Positions 15,611 through 25,404 of a stretch of DNA of 64,000 nt are shown piece by piece. The stretch lies in contig CAXXXQ010000002.1 of NCBI GenBank assembly GCA_963677355.2, positions 992,001 to 1,056,000 of the forward strand, read 5' to 3'. This DNA comes from Thiomicrorhabdus sp963677355. Lineage in GTDB: Bacteria; Pseudomonadota; Gammaproteobacteria; Thiomicrospirales; Thiomicrospiraceae. Every line of letters begins with the position of its first letter. The stretch's first letter is position 1. The notes below the pieces were generated by a model. It was given only the letters and a program-made list of their open reading frames with translations, did no database searches and was not told the origin of the DNA. The position numbers and the translations under genes are program-made.

Positions 15611-18525
15611 ACGCCTTCTCCTTGCTCGTTTTCATAGTCGCTCAACGGCGGACATGAACACACCAGATGACGATCACCATAGACATTGTCTACCCGCCCC
15701 ACCGGACTCCAATACTTGCTGTCACGCAGACTCGGCAACGGGTAGGCCGCCAATTCGCGGGAGTAACTATGCGACCACTCTTCCGCCGTGACCGTATCTA
15801 CGGTATGCGGTGCATTCTTCAATGGATTGTCGTTTTCATCCAGCCCACCGTTGATCACATCATTGATCTCGGACTTAATGGCAATCATGGCGTCACAAAA
15901 GCGGTCCAGTTCCTGTTTGGATTCCGACTCGGTCGGCTCGATCATCAAGGTCCCCGCCACCGGGAACGACATAGTCGGCGCATGGAAGCCGTAATCGATC
16001 AGACGTTTGGCGATATCGTCCACACTGATTCCCGATTCATCCTTAATCGGACGTAGATCGATAATACACTCATGAGCAACCCGGCCGTTGTGGTCGCTAT
16101 ACAGAATCGGATAATGCGGAGCCAGACGGTGCGCAATATAGTTGGCGTTCAAGATCGCCGTGGCGGTCGCCGAGACCAGTCCTTCGCGGCCCATCATGGT
16201 GATATAGCTCCAACTGATCGGCAAGACACCGGCACTGCCCCACGGAGTGGCCGATACGGCCCCGACAGTTTGCGGTTCATCTTCGCTCTCGACCACCGCA
16301 TAGCCGGGCAGGAACGGAGCCAGATGTTTACCGACTCCGATAGGCCCGACCCCCGGGCCACCGCCACCATGCGGAATGGCAAAGGTTTTATGTAAGTTCA
16401 GATGGGAGACGTCCCCGCCAAAATGGCCCGGAGCGGCAACACCGACCATGGCATTCATATTGGCGCCGTCGATATACACTTGTCCGCCGTGCTGATGCAC
16501 TAGCTCACATACCGTCTTCACCGTTTCTTCGAATACACCGTGGGTAGACGGATAGGTAATCATGATGGCGGCAATATTCTCGGAGTGTTTTTCCAGCTTG
16601 GCATTCAGGTCTTGCAGGTCGATCTCACCCTCGGCATTGGTTTTAACCACCACCACTTTCATACCGACCATCTGTGCCGAAGCCGGATTGGTGCCGTGCG
16701 CCGAAGCCGGAATCAGGCAGACGTCACGATTGGCTTCGCCGCGGCTCTGATGATAGGCGCGGATAGCCAATAGCCCGGCATATTCACCTTGGGCACCGGA
16801 ATTAGGTTGCAACGAAACCGCATCATAACCGGTCGCGGCACACAACATCTGCTCCAGCTCGGAGCACATCTGTTGGTAACCTTGCGCCTGATCCAGCGGA
16901 ACAAACGGATGTAAATTGGCGAATTCCGGCCAGGAGATCGGCATCAACTCGGCGGTGGCGTTCAGCTTCATGGTGCAGGAACCCAATGGAATCATGGCAC
17001 GATCCAAAGCCAAGTCTTTATCTGCCAAATAACGCATATAACGCATCATTTCGGTTTCCGAACGATGCTCATTGAACACCGGATGGGTCAAAAATTCGGA
17101 GTGGCGTAATAGAGATGGAGGCAACGCTTCTTCAACTTCCACCTCAGCAATAGAAAGATCATCGGCCCGATCTGCGGCAAATACCTGCCAAAGGGTTTCA
17201 ATATCTTGCTGGGTGGTCGTTTCATCAAACGAGATGCCCAACGTGTCGGCATCGATCGTTCTCAAGTTGTAGCCGCCTTCTACCGCATTATGAGCAATAT
17301 TATTGGCTTTGCCCGCCACCCCGACTTTCAGGGTATCGAAATAACAGCCATTCTGAACGTCAAAGCCGAGCGTTTTCAGTCCGGCTGCAAACACTTGTGT
17401 AAAACGATGCATTCGATAAGCAATCTTGGTTAAGCCTTCCGCACCATGATAGACCGCGTACATGCTGGCCATCACCGCCAGCAGTGCCTGTGCGGTACAG
17501 ATATTACTGGTCGCCTTTTCACGGCGGATGTGTTGCTCACGCGTTTGCAGGGCCAAGCGGTAGGCTTTTTCACCGCGACTGTCCAGAGACACGCCGATCA
17601 ATCGACCCGGCATGGAACGTTTGAACTGGTCTTTGGTCGCCATATACGCGGCATGCGGACCACCATAACCCAACGGCACACCGAAACGCTGTGTATTACC
17701 CACAGCAACGTCGGCACCCATTTCCGCCGGCGTTTTCAGAATCGTCAACGCCAACAGGTCGGCTGACATGATCACCAGCGCTTTCTTGGCATGCGCCTGC
17801 TCAATGATATCCGTGAAATCCAATACTTCACCGTATGTTCCCGGGTACTGCAATAGAACACCGAACAGGTCATAGTCCGCAAAACCATCAGCCGGATTAC
17901 CGACCACCACTTCGATACCAAGCGGTTCGGCACGGGTTCTAACCACTTCGATATTCTGCGGATGGCAGTCGTCGGCCACAAAAAAGACCTTGCCTTTCGA
18001 CTTGCTCATGCGCTGACACAGGGTCATCGCTTCCGCACAGGCGGTCGCTTCATCAAGCATGGAAGCATTGGCCAGTTCCAAACCGGTCAGGTCGGAAACC
18101 ATCGTTTGGAAGTTGAGCATCGCTTCGAGGCGACCTTGAGAAATTTCCGCCTGATACGGAGTATAGGCGGTATACCAGGCTGGATTTTCGAGAATATTGC
18201 GTTGAATGGTGGGAGGCGTATGGGTGTTGTAGTAACCCATACCGATAAATGACTTCAAGACTTGGTTCTTTGAGGCGATCCGCTTTAACTTAGCCAGCGT
18301 TGCATGTTCTCCCAATCCGGGTTCAATCTGCATTTCATCATGACGCCGTATCGATTCGGGAACCACGCAATCCAGTAACTCCGCCAACGAACCCAGACCG
18401 AGCGTTTGTAACATTTCACTCTGTTCGTGGCTGTCCGGTCCCAGATGACGACTGACAAACCGCTCGGATTGTTGAAGTTCATCCAATGAACACTGTTGTA
18501 GTTGAGAAAACAAGCTTTGCGTCAT
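15607..18525 (-). CDS. gcvP: Glycine dehydrogenase (decarboxylating), full-length P protein
   Basis: A 972-residue single-chain P protein of the glycine cleavage system, which decarboxylates glycine using pyridoxal phosphate and loads the aminomethyl group on GcvH. Both the N-terminal half (MGYYNTHTPP, NPAWYTAYTPYQAEISQGRLE) and the catalytic C-terminal half are present. The PLP lysine lies in NLHKTFAIPHGGGGPG. I chose the ATG at 18525, which has GAGGTG six bases upstream; the frame extends to a GTG at 18534. Order on the minus strand is gcvT, gcvH, gcvP, gcvR, so the whole pathway except the shared lipoamide dehydrogenase is here. Confidence 0.96.
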   Translation of the reverse strand: MTQSLFSQLQQCSLDELQQSERFVSRHLGPDSHEQSEMLQTLGLGSLAELLDCVVPESIRRHDEMQIEPGLGEHATLAKLKRIASKNQVLKSFIGMGYYNTHTPPTIQRNILENPAWYTAYTPYQAEISQGRLEAMLNFQTMVSDLTGLELANASMLDEATACAEAMTLCQRMSKSKGKVFFVADDCHPQNIEVVRTRAEPLGIEVVVGNPADGFADYDLFGVLLQYPGTYGEVLDFTDIIEQAHAKKALVIMSADLLALTILKTPAEMGADVAVGNTQRFGVPLGYGGPHAAYMATKDQFKRSMPGRLIGVSLDSRGEKAYRLALQTREQHIRREKATSNICTAQALLAVMASMYAVYHGAEGLTKIAYRMHRFTQVFAAGLKTLGFDVQNGCYFDTLKVGVAGKANNIAHNAVEGGYNLRTIDADTLGISFDETTTQQDIETLWQVFAADRADDLSIAEVEVEEALPPSLLRHSEFLTHPVFNEHRSETEMMRYMRYLADKDLALDRAMIPLGSCTMKLNATAELMPISWPEFANLHPFVPLDQAQGYQQMCSELEQMLCAATGYDAVSLQPNSGAQGEYAGLLAIRAYHQSRGEANRDVCLIPASAHGTNPASAQMVGMKVVVVKTNAEGEIDLQDLNAKLEKHSENIAAIMITYPSTHGVFEETVKTVCELVHQHGGQVYIDGANMNAMVGVAAPGHFGGDVSHLNLHKTFAIPHGGGGPGVGPIGVGKHLAPFLPGYAVVESEDEPQTVGAVSATPWGSAGVLPISWSYITMMGREGLVSATATAILNANYIAHRLAPHYPILYSDHNGRVAHECIIDLRPIKDESGISVDDIAKRLIDYGFHAPTMSFPVAGTLMIEPTESESKQELDRFCDAMIAIKSEINDVINGGLDENDNPLKNAPHTVDTVTAEEWSHSYSRELAAYPLPSLRDSKYWSPVGRVDNVYGDRHLVCSCPPLSDYENEQGEGV

Positions 18526-18573
18526 AGCGAACACCTCAAATGAGTCTATCCAAAAGTCAAAATGAGAAAGGAA

Positions 18574-18948
18574 TTACTCCTCTTCGGTCAGCGCTATATA
18601 AGCCGCCTCATCCATCAAGTCATCCAAATCTGAAGGGTCGGCTAATTCGACTTTAAGAATCCAGTTCGCCATGGCATCTTCATTAATCAGCTCCGGCTCG
18701 TCATCTAATGATTCGTTGACTTCAACAACAGTACCGTCTACCGGAGCATAAAGGTCGCTAGCCGCTTTAACCGATTCGATCACCGAAATTTCTTCACCTT
18801 TAGTGATCTCGTCGCCGACTTCCGGAAGTTCAACAAAGACCAAATCACCCAACTGTTGCTGGGCAAAGTCGGTAATCCCGATCAACACCGTACCGTCACC
18901 GTTGTCCTGAATCCATTCGTGTTCCGCACTGTATTTAATATTACTCAT
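18574..18948 (-). CDS. gcvH: Glycine cleavage system H protein
   Basis: A 124-residue lipoyl carrier. The lipoylation motif IESVKAASDLYAPVDG places the modified lysine at residue 61, and the N-terminal YSAEHEWI is the family signature. It shuttles the aminomethyl group between the P, T and L proteins. It lies 49 nt upstream of gcvP and 64 nt downstream of gcvT. A good GGAGAGAG-type ribosome site precedes the ATG. Confidence 0.96.
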   Translation of the reverse strand: MSNIKYSAEHEWIQDNGDGTVLIGITDFAQQQLGDLVFVELPEVGDEITKGEEISVIESVKAASDLYAPVDGTVVEVNESLDDEPELINEDAMANWILKVELADPSDLDDLMDEAAYIALTEEE

Positions 18949-19012
18949 GACTCTCTCCTCGAGATTAAGTTTTCTGCTTTTAATATATGGTACCCGTTAG
19001 CTACTTAAACGT

Positions 19013-20134
19013 TTAACCACGGTAATAATTCTGTTTAACAAACGGCAGTTTGACGACCTTGACCGGCACTTTTTTATTGCGCACCAAGGCGTTCAACTCA
19101 ATGCCTTCCTCAGCCATTTCAGTCGGTACATAACCCATTGCAATCGGTCCGCCGAAAGAAGGGCCAAAACCGCCACTAGTGACCACGCCAATCACTTTAT
19201 CCGCTTCATCCACCAGCTCGGCACCATCTCGCACCGGCATTTTGCCTAATGCCTGAATACCAACTCGTTTACGTGCCACGCCGTGTTCAATTTGCTCTAA
19301 GATCTTTGCAGCGCCGATATAGCCACCTTCACGTTCACCACCGGCACGGCGCGGTTTCGACAAAGCCCACAACAGGTTGGCTTCAACCGGAGTAATCTCA
19401 TTGCTCAAATCATGACCATATAGACAGAGCCCCGCTTCCAAACGCAATGAATCGCGCGCTCCCAGGCCGATAGGCTCAACATTATCATCCGCCAACAAAG
19501 TACGCGCTAAAGCTTCTGCATGCTCATTCGGCACGGAAATCTCAAAACCGTCTTCTCCGGTGTAGCCGGAGCGGGTCACAAAACATTCCACCCCATCAAG
19601 CATTAATGTCTTGGCGGTCATGAAAACCATCTGGCTTGATTCCGGTGCTAGGTTGGCCAGCACTTCTGCCGCATTCGGACCCTGCAAAGCCAGTAAAGCG
19701 CGGTCTTGCAACACCTCTATTTCACACTCTCCTGCCAAATGATTGCTCAAATGCTCGATATCCTGTTGTTTGCAGGCGGCGTTGACCACCAGAAACAGAT
19801 GATCGCCAGCATTGGTGACCATCAGATCATCCATCACCCCACCCTGCTCGTTGGTGAATAGAGCATAACGCTGACGCATCTCGCCCAGACCGATAATATC
19901 GACCGGTACCAGTTTTTCCAAAGCGGCCGCTGCTTCGGCTCCGCGCAGAATAACCTGCCCCATATGGGAGACATCGAATAGACCGGCCTTGGTTCGTGTA
20001 TGCAGATGTTCTTTTTTGATGCCGAGCGGATATTGAACCGGCATTTCATAACCGGCAAACGGGACAATTTTAGCGCCCAATTCCTGATGTAATTTGAATA
20101 GAGGCGTGCGCAGAAGAGAGGTATCGGCCGTCAT
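19013..20134 (-). CDS. gcvT: Aminomethyltransferase (glycine cleavage T protein)
   Basis: A 373-residue T protein, which moves the one-carbon unit from GcvH to tetrahydrofolate and releases ammonia. The N-terminus (LRTPLFKLHQELGAKIVPFAGYEMPVQYP), the folate-site block GLFDVSHMGQ and the RSGYTGEDGFEIS motif are all present. I chose the ATG at 20134, 8-9 nt after AAGGA; a TTG one codon earlier is possible. It is first of the gcvTHPR genes. I looked for a glycine riboswitch in the short gap upstream and saw none. Confidence 0.95.
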   Translation of the reverse strand: MTADTSLLRTPLFKLHQELGAKIVPFAGYEMPVQYPLGIKKEHLHTRTKAGLFDVSHMGQVILRGAEAAAALEKLVPVDIIGLGEMRQRYALFTNEQGGVMDDLMVTNAGDHLFLVVNAACKQQDIEHLSNHLAGECEIEVLQDRALLALQGPNAAEVLANLAPESSQMVFMTAKTLMLDGVECFVTRSGYTGEDGFEISVPNEHAEALARTLLADDNVEPIGLGARDSLRLEAGLCLYGHDLSNEITPVEANLLWALSKPRRAGGEREGGYIGAAKILEQIEHGVARKRVGIQALGKMPVRDGAELVDEADKVIGVVTSGGFGPSFGGPIAMGYVPTEMAEEGIELNALVRNKKVPVKVVKLPFVKQNYYRG

Positions 20135-20174
20135 CAAGTCAATTCCTTTAGTTATCCCGTCAAAACTGTAGGTT

Positions 20175-20561
20175 CTATAACTGTTTAGCGGCCAGCATAC
20201 CTAGCCATACCGCAATCAAACAGGTCACCACACTGACGGCGATATTCATTAAGGCTTTACTCATTTCCCCGACTTGAATATATTCCATAGTCTCGTAAGA
20301 GAAGGTCGAGAAAGTGGTAAATGCGCCTAAAAAGCCAACCATGATAAAGGCTCGCCATTCACCGGAAACGTCAAATTTATCAACTAACAGCACCGCAATC
20401 AAGCCCATAAAAAATGAGCCTATGACATTCACCGACAGCGTTCCCCAGGCAAAATCACGACCGAATGCTTGATAGACCTGATGCGACACGGCAAAACGCC
20501 CCATCGCGCCCAAAGCTCCGCCGGCGGCGATAGCCGCCCAGCCCCACATTGAAATCATCAT
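20175..20561 (-). CDS. crcB: Fluoride ion channel CrcB/Fluc
   Basis: A 128-residue protein with four hydrophobic segments and the signature GAFTTFSTFSYE near residues 71-82, plus GGALGAMGRF near the N-terminus with the conserved Asn in LSVNVIGSF. Fluc proteins form dual-topology dimers that export fluoride. It lies between rarA and gcvT on the same strand; no fluoride riboswitch is apparent in the 35-nt gap before it. Confidence 0.94.
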   Translation of the reverse strand: MMISMWGWAAIAAGGALGAMGRFAVSHQVYQAFGRDFAWGTLSVNVIGSFFMGLIAVLLVDKFDVSGEWRAFIMVGFLGAFTTFSTFSYETMEYIQVGEMSKALMNIAVSVVTCLIAVWLGMLAAKQL

Positions 20562-20596
20562 TCACTCCTCTTTAGGGTCAACTACAAAATCAGAGA

Positions 20597-21937
20597 TCAG
20601 CCGCGACGTTTATGAATCGCATTTTCATTCAATTGACGCAAATGCTCCATTTTTGCGGAAATCTTAATTTCCAAGCCGCGGTTGGCAGGTTGATAATAAT
20701 CTCTCTCGGCCATCTCTTCCGGAAAATAACACTCTCCGGCCGCAAAGGCTTCCGGTTCGTCATGTGCATAACGATAGCCCTGGCCGTAATTCAGTTCGGC
20801 CATCAGTTTAGTCGGCGCATTACGCAGGTGCAGCGGTACTTCATAAGAACCGTGTTCTTTGATATCGGCCAAAACGGCTTTGTAAGCCATATACACCGCA
20901 TTCGATTTAGGAGCGACCGCCAGATAAGAAGCGGCGTGTGCCAGAGCTAAATCCCCTTCCGGCGAACCGAGCCGTTCGTAAGCTTCGGCGGCATTGACGG
21001 CAACTTGCAAAGCCTTGGGATCGGCATTGGCGATCTCTTCGCTGGCCATGCGAATGAGGCGACGAGCCAAGTAGCGCGGGTCCACTCCCCCGTCCAACAT
21101 TCTCACCAACCAATATAGAGCGGCATTCGGATCTGAGCCGCGAATCGATTTATGCAAAGCGGAAATCTGATCATAAAACGCTTCACCGCCTTTATCAAAA
21201 CGTCTGATCCCGGCTTGTAACACCTCTTTGCAGTGTTCTACCGTCAAGGTCACTACCCCGGATAAATCCTCTTTAACCTCATATTCGGCAAAGTCCATGG
21301 CTTGTTCCAAGCTGTTCAGCAAACGGCGCGCATCGCCGTCGGCCGATTCAATCAACAGCTGTTTGGCCTTATCCTCAATTCGGACTTTAACCGGAGCTTC
21401 TTCACTCAAATCGGTTTCCAGCAGTGCACAAGCTCGATTTAAAACCTGCTCTAGCTCGTCATCTTCCAGCACCTTCAAGACATAGACTTTCGCTCTGGAG
21501 AGTAAGGCGTTATTCAGCTCAAAAGAGGGATTTTCGGTGGTGGCGCCGATAAACACAAAAGTACCGTCTTCTACAAAAGGCAAAAAAGCGTCCTGCTGGG
21601 CTTTATTGAAACGATGCACTTCGTCAACAAACAGCAAGGTGCCTTGCTGAAACTGCTCCCGGTGCAATCTCGCCTGCTCCACTGCGGCACGTACATCTTT
21701 GACGCCATCCAAAACGGCTGACAAGCTGATGAATTGCAGATCGGACTGTCTGGCAATCAGTCTAGCCAAGGTAGTTTTCCCCACCCCGGGCGGCCCCCAG
21801 AACACCATGGAGTGCAGGCGACCGGATTCCAGCATGCGGGTTAATGCCCGACGTTCACCGAGGATATGTGTTTGCCCGACATAATCTTGCAGCGTTTGCG
21901 GACGCAGTCGGTCTGATAAAGGCTGGTAAAGCGACAT
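20597..21937 (-). CDS. rarA: Replication-associated recombination protein A (MgsA/RarA)
   Basis: A 446-residue AAA+ ATPase of the RarA/WRNIP1 family, which acts at stalled replication forks. Walker A is GPPGVGKT (residues 48-55), Walker B is LLFVDEVHRF, followed by sensor 1 FIGATTENPSFELN. The C-terminal tetramerisation part contains RGSDPNAALYWLVRMLDGG. Its ATG touches the lolA stop (one-base overlap), and the ftsK-lolA-rarA order is conserved in gammaproteobacteria. Confidence 0.95.
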   Translation of the reverse strand: MSLYQPLSDRLRPQTLQDYVGQTHILGERRALTRMLESGRLHSMVFWGPPGVGKTTLARLIARQSDLQFISLSAVLDGVKDVRAAVEQARLHREQFQQGTLLFVDEVHRFNKAQQDAFLPFVEDGTFVFIGATTENPSFELNNALLSRAKVYVLKVLEDDELEQVLNRACALLETDLSEEAPVKVRIEDKAKQLLIESADGDARRLLNSLEQAMDFAEYEVKEDLSGVVTLTVEHCKEVLQAGIRRFDKGGEAFYDQISALHKSIRGSDPNAALYWLVRMLDGGVDPRYLARRLIRMASEEIANADPKALQVAVNAAEAYERLGSPEGDLALAHAASYLAVAPKSNAVYMAYKAVLADIKEHGSYEVPLHLRNAPTKLMAELNYGQGYRYAHDEPEAFAAGECYFPEEMAERDYYQPANRGLEIKISAKMEHLRQLNENAIHKRRG

Positions 21938-22575
21938 TATTGAGGCGTACCCACCAGATCAGTCCCCTCCGGCAACTGGAATTGGAAATTCTGATAGGGA
22001 ATCACTTGGTTGGACTCGATGTTAGTAAATTTGACCTTGGTAATATTGTCCGGACTTTGGTACATCCAGACTTCCTGCATCTCGCCGTCTTTCATACCGA
22101 CTTCGATACTTTGGAAATAGGTCGCTTGTTTCGGTGTCAGGTTAAACCACTTCATACCGCTTTTACTACCCGATTCGATAATATTGAATTTATCCTGAAT
22201 CGGCTCTTTGTATAACAACCAGCTTAAAGGTAATTCTGCCTTAACATCGTCGATCGGGCGTACCGTGACTTGATCCAGATCGGTGTCATAGACCCAAAGA
22301 TTCAAACCGTCGACGACAATTTTTTGCTCTTCCGGTTTGAAATATTCCCAAGTTAATTGACCCGGACGATTCAGCTTGAAATGACCGATTGAGGTATTGG
22401 TGGTAAACAGCGCTTCATCCGGTTGAGTTTGTACAAAATCGGCTTCGAAAGTTTTAAGCTGATTCACATAATCCTGCAATTGCTTGCCCAGCTTCTCTTT
22501 AGCTTGTGCATTTACCGCAATCAACAGACCAAAAATGGTAGCCAGTCCTAGTTTAAAAAGTGTCTTCACATGCAA
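21937..22575 (-). CDS. lolA: Outer-membrane lipoprotein carrier LolA
   Basis: A 212-residue periplasmic chaperone that ferries lipoproteins from LolCDE to LolB. A Sec signal peptide occupies residues 1 to about 25 (ending NAQA). The mature part shows LKTFEADFVQTQ and FKLNRPGQLTWEYFKPEEQKIVVDG, the characteristic LolA blocks. It follows ftsK by 25 nt and overlaps rarA, an order conserved with Pseudomonas and E. coli. Confidence 0.93.
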   Translation of the reverse strand: MHVKTLFKLGLATIFGLLIAVNAQAKEKLGKQLQDYVNQLKTFEADFVQTQPDEALFTTNTSIGHFKLNRPGQLTWEYFKPEEQKIVVDGLNLWVYDTDLDQVTVRPIDDVKAELPLSWLLYKEPIQDKFNIIESGSKSGMKWFNLTPKQATYFQSIEVGMKDGEMQEVWMYQSPDNITKVKFTNIESNQVIPYQNFQFQLPEGTDLVGTPQ

Positions 22576-22600
22576 CCCTTTATTTCTTTATTATTTAGGC

Positions 22601-25171
22601 TTATTCCTGAGGTTTCGGAGCGAGAATTTCCCGATTACCGTTGGCTCCGGCGCTCGAAATGACGCCGGAGGCTTCCATCGCCTCAACGATACGCGCCGCA
22701 CGGTTATAACCGATTTTAAAACGACGTTGAATCAATGAGATAGAGACTTTACGCCCTTCTATGACAAAGTTAACCGCTTCATCATATAAGGCATCTTGTT
22801 CCGCATCGGAAGGATCGCCAATACCGCCTTCAGAATCCGAACCGCTCTGCGTAATCGATTCCAGATAATTCGGCTGCCCTTGTGATTTGACAAACTCCGC
22901 TACTCGATGCACCTCTTCATCCGTCATAAAGGCACCGTGTACTCGTTTAGGGGAACCGGAACCAGGCGGCATAAACAGCATATCCCCTTTACCCAATAAC
23001 TGTTCGGCACCCCCTTGATCAAGAATGGTACGGGAGTCGATTTTGGTATTCACCATAAAGGAGATACGAGTCGGAATATTGGCTTTGATCAGACCGGTAA
23101 TAACGTTAACCGATGGACGCTGCGTTGCCAAAATCAGGTGAATACCGGCGGCACGCGCTTTCTGGGCAATACGGGCAATCAATTGCTCCACCTCTTTACC
23201 GACCACCATAATCATGTCGGCAAACTCATCGACTACGACCACAATGTACGGCAAAGGTTCCAAGGTCGGTGGTGTTTCACCTAGTTCGTGACCGAAGTTC
23301 GCCGCTTGTTGGTATAACGGATCAATCAATGGCTCGCCTTTATCAATCGCCGCTTGAACTTTCATATTGAAACCGGCGATATTACGCACCCCCAGTTTGG
23401 CCATGAGTTGATAACGACGATCCATTTCAAATACACACCAACGCAAAGCATTAGCCGCTTCACTCATATCTGTTACCACAGGTGTTAACAGATGCGGAAT
23501 GTCCTCATAAATAGAAAGTTCCAGCATCTTCGGATCGACCATAATCAAGCGCACCTGCTCTGCGGTACTTTTATACAGCAGACTCAAAATCATACTGTTG
23601 ACCCCAACCGATTTACCGGCACCGGTCGTCCCCGCCACCAGCAAGTGCGGCATTTTAGCAATATCAGCCACCACCGCCTTACCGGAGATGTCTTTTCCTA
23701 AAGCGACCGTTAACGGCGACTTGGCCGACTGGAATTCTTCGGAAGCCAGCACTTCCCTGAAGCTGACCACTTCGCGATGTTCATTCGGGATTTCGATACC
23801 AACCACGGCTTTACCCGGAATCACATCAACCACTCGAACCGACTGTACCGAAAGCACTCGCGCCAAGTCCTTAGCTAGATTATTGATTTGACTGACTTTA
23901 ACACCCGGTGCCGGCAAAATTTCAAAACGCGTTACCACCGGTCCCGGCTGAACCGATTCGACTTGCACGGTCACACCGAACTCCAACAGGCGTTGCTCCA
24001 ATAATTGGGAAAGCGCCGTTAGCTCCTCTTTACTGAAACCATCGTCATAACTTGGCGGCATATCCAACAGATCTAACTTAGGTAGTTCCGCTTTTTCGAC
24101 AATCGTCGCAGGGTTGGCGGCGGCTTGCTGTTTAGTTCCCACATTCACGGTGGAACCACTCACAATTGCACTAGGAGCTGTACTAGGCGTTACGGAGTTA
24201 GTCTGAGCAGAAACCGGCATTGCATTAGTTGATGGTGGCGAACTCGCTGTTTGTGCCGGTACAGCGGCGGGATCACTGTCTTCCACTGCAATCTTGCTCG
24301 CTCTATTTAAATCGATGGTCGGTTCAATTTCGGTAGCAGAAGTGGCCGTAGCAGCTGCACTGCTCGTTGAAGTCTCGCCATTTTTGGCCGGTAAAACTTT
24401 GGACAACCATTTCTTACGCGCCTCAGCCGCTTCCGATAAACTGATTTTCGGAACACTCTTCGCCTGCTCCTTAATTTTCTGAGCCGCCTCTTTGACCTTG
24501 TCGGAGTCAGCCACTTTGTTACGAAAGAAAGAATTCGTCTTATCAGCCAGTTGCAGCGCTACCTTACCGGTAAAGTCGATAATCGTCAGCCATGAACAAC
24601 TGCTTAACATACTGATCGATACTGCGAATAAAACTAATAACACCAAAGTGGCACCCAAAAGATCCACAGAACTTACCAACCCCGAACTCAACTCGTAACC
24701 CAACACACCACCAGCAGAATACGGCAGACTGATTAGAGCGTCCGGTTGCATAAACAAGTTAGCTAAACCGGCTCCGGCGGAAATCATCAACAACAGCCCC
24801 AACAGGCTGAGAATAAAACGCAAATAGTCGAGCTCGTTGCCGCTACGCAGTTTCAACGTCACCCAACCGGCCAGCAAAATACCGAAAGGAATTAAAAATC
24901 CGAAAACGCCAAACACATAGAGCAGCATGGAGGATATCCAGGCACCGGTTTTACCCCCGTAGTTCTGAAAACCGGTACCGCTGCCCGAAGAGTCAAAACC
25001 GGCATCAGTCGGCGAGTAGCTGAATAGCACAATGAACAGAAAAAAAGCCAGGCCGATGCAGCTCAATACCACACCGTCTTTTAAAATCCATCCAAAGTGT
25101 TGAACGGTTGTACTCCCGGAGCGTTTTTTTTCATTTGCAATTTGATCAGTTCTGGATGATTTAATAGACAT
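22601..25171 (-). CDS. ftsK: DNA translocase FtsK
   Basis: An 856-residue FtsK. Four to five N-terminal transmembrane segments lie within residues 30-205, then a fairly short Ala/Ser/Thr/Pro-rich linker (about 215-370), the alpha/beta motor domains with Walker A GTTGAGKSVGVN and Walker B VVVVDEFADMIM, and a C-terminal gamma winged helix (RKVSISLIQRRFKIGYNRAARIVEAME) that reads KOPS sites. It pumps chromosome dimers through the septum and activates XerCD. The linker is much shorter than in E. coli but typical of Pseudomonas-type FtsK. Confidence 0.96.
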   Translation of the reverse strand: MSIKSSRTDQIANEKKRSGSTTVQHFGWILKDGVVLSCIGLAFFLFIVLFSYSPTDAGFDSSGSGTGFQNYGGKTGAWISSMLLYVFGVFGFLIPFGILLAGWVTLKLRSGNELDYLRFILSLLGLLLMISAGAGLANLFMQPDALISLPYSAGGVLGYELSSGLVSSVDLLGATLVLLVLFAVSISMLSSCSWLTIIDFTGKVALQLADKTNSFFRNKVADSDKVKEAAQKIKEQAKSVPKISLSEAAEARKKWLSKVLPAKNGETSTSSAAATATSATEIEPTIDLNRASKIAVEDSDPAAVPAQTASSPPSTNAMPVSAQTNSVTPSTAPSAIVSGSTVNVGTKQQAAANPATIVEKAELPKLDLLDMPPSYDDGFSKEELTALSQLLEQRLLEFGVTVQVESVQPGPVVTRFEILPAPGVKVSQINNLAKDLARVLSVQSVRVVDVIPGKAVVGIEIPNEHREVVSFREVLASEEFQSAKSPLTVALGKDISGKAVVADIAKMPHLLVAGTTGAGKSVGVNSMILSLLYKSTAEQVRLIMVDPKMLELSIYEDIPHLLTPVVTDMSEAANALRWCVFEMDRRYQLMAKLGVRNIAGFNMKVQAAIDKGEPLIDPLYQQAANFGHELGETPPTLEPLPYIVVVVDEFADMIMVVGKEVEQLIARIAQKARAAGIHLILATQRPSVNVITGLIKANIPTRISFMVNTKIDSRTILDQGGAEQLLGKGDMLFMPPGSGSPKRVHGAFMTDEEVHRVAEFVKSQGQPNYLESITQSGSDSEGGIGDPSDAEQDALYDEAVNFVIEGRKVSISLIQRRFKIGYNRAARIVEAMEASGVISSAGANGNREILAPKPQE

Positions 25172-25267
25172 GAATTACTTATCGAGTTCCGGTAAAAGAT
25201 AAATCTTTATACAATTCGTAACAATGTTGCGATTGACAAGATTTAACTCTAAATTAATCGTAAAAAC

Positions 25268-25276
25268 TGCTAGAAT
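25268..25276 (+). promoter_or_regulatory. Possible extended -10 promoter of trxB
   Basis: TGC-TAGAAT (25268-25276) fits an extended -10 element, with no good -35 box. It lies 129 nt before the trxB ATG, so transcription would include the stem-loop at 25309-25354. Confidence 0.4.
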
Positions 25277-25308
25277 TTTAGCACAGATAAAATACAGAAT
25301 TTGACTAT

Positions 25309-25354
25309 AACCTTGACGTAATCCGAGTTAAAAACCGACTCTTTCTTCAAGGTT
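25309..25354 (+). promoter_or_regulatory. Stem-loop in the trxB leader
   Basis: AACCTTGA (25309-25316) pairs with TCAAGGTT (25347-25354), enclosing a smaller GAGT/ACTC stem. It lies 50 nt upstream of the trxB start. There is no T-run directly after it, so a leader structure rather than a terminator is likely. Confidence 0.4.
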
Positions 25355-25404
25355 ACGGGAAAAATAACAACACATTCAGATGAATATAATTTAAAGGAAT
25401 TGTT

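Noticed and set aside
20138..20174. Glycine riboswitch before gcvT or fluoride riboswitch before crcB
   Set aside because: The gaps are only 35-40 nt and contain no aptamer-like structure.
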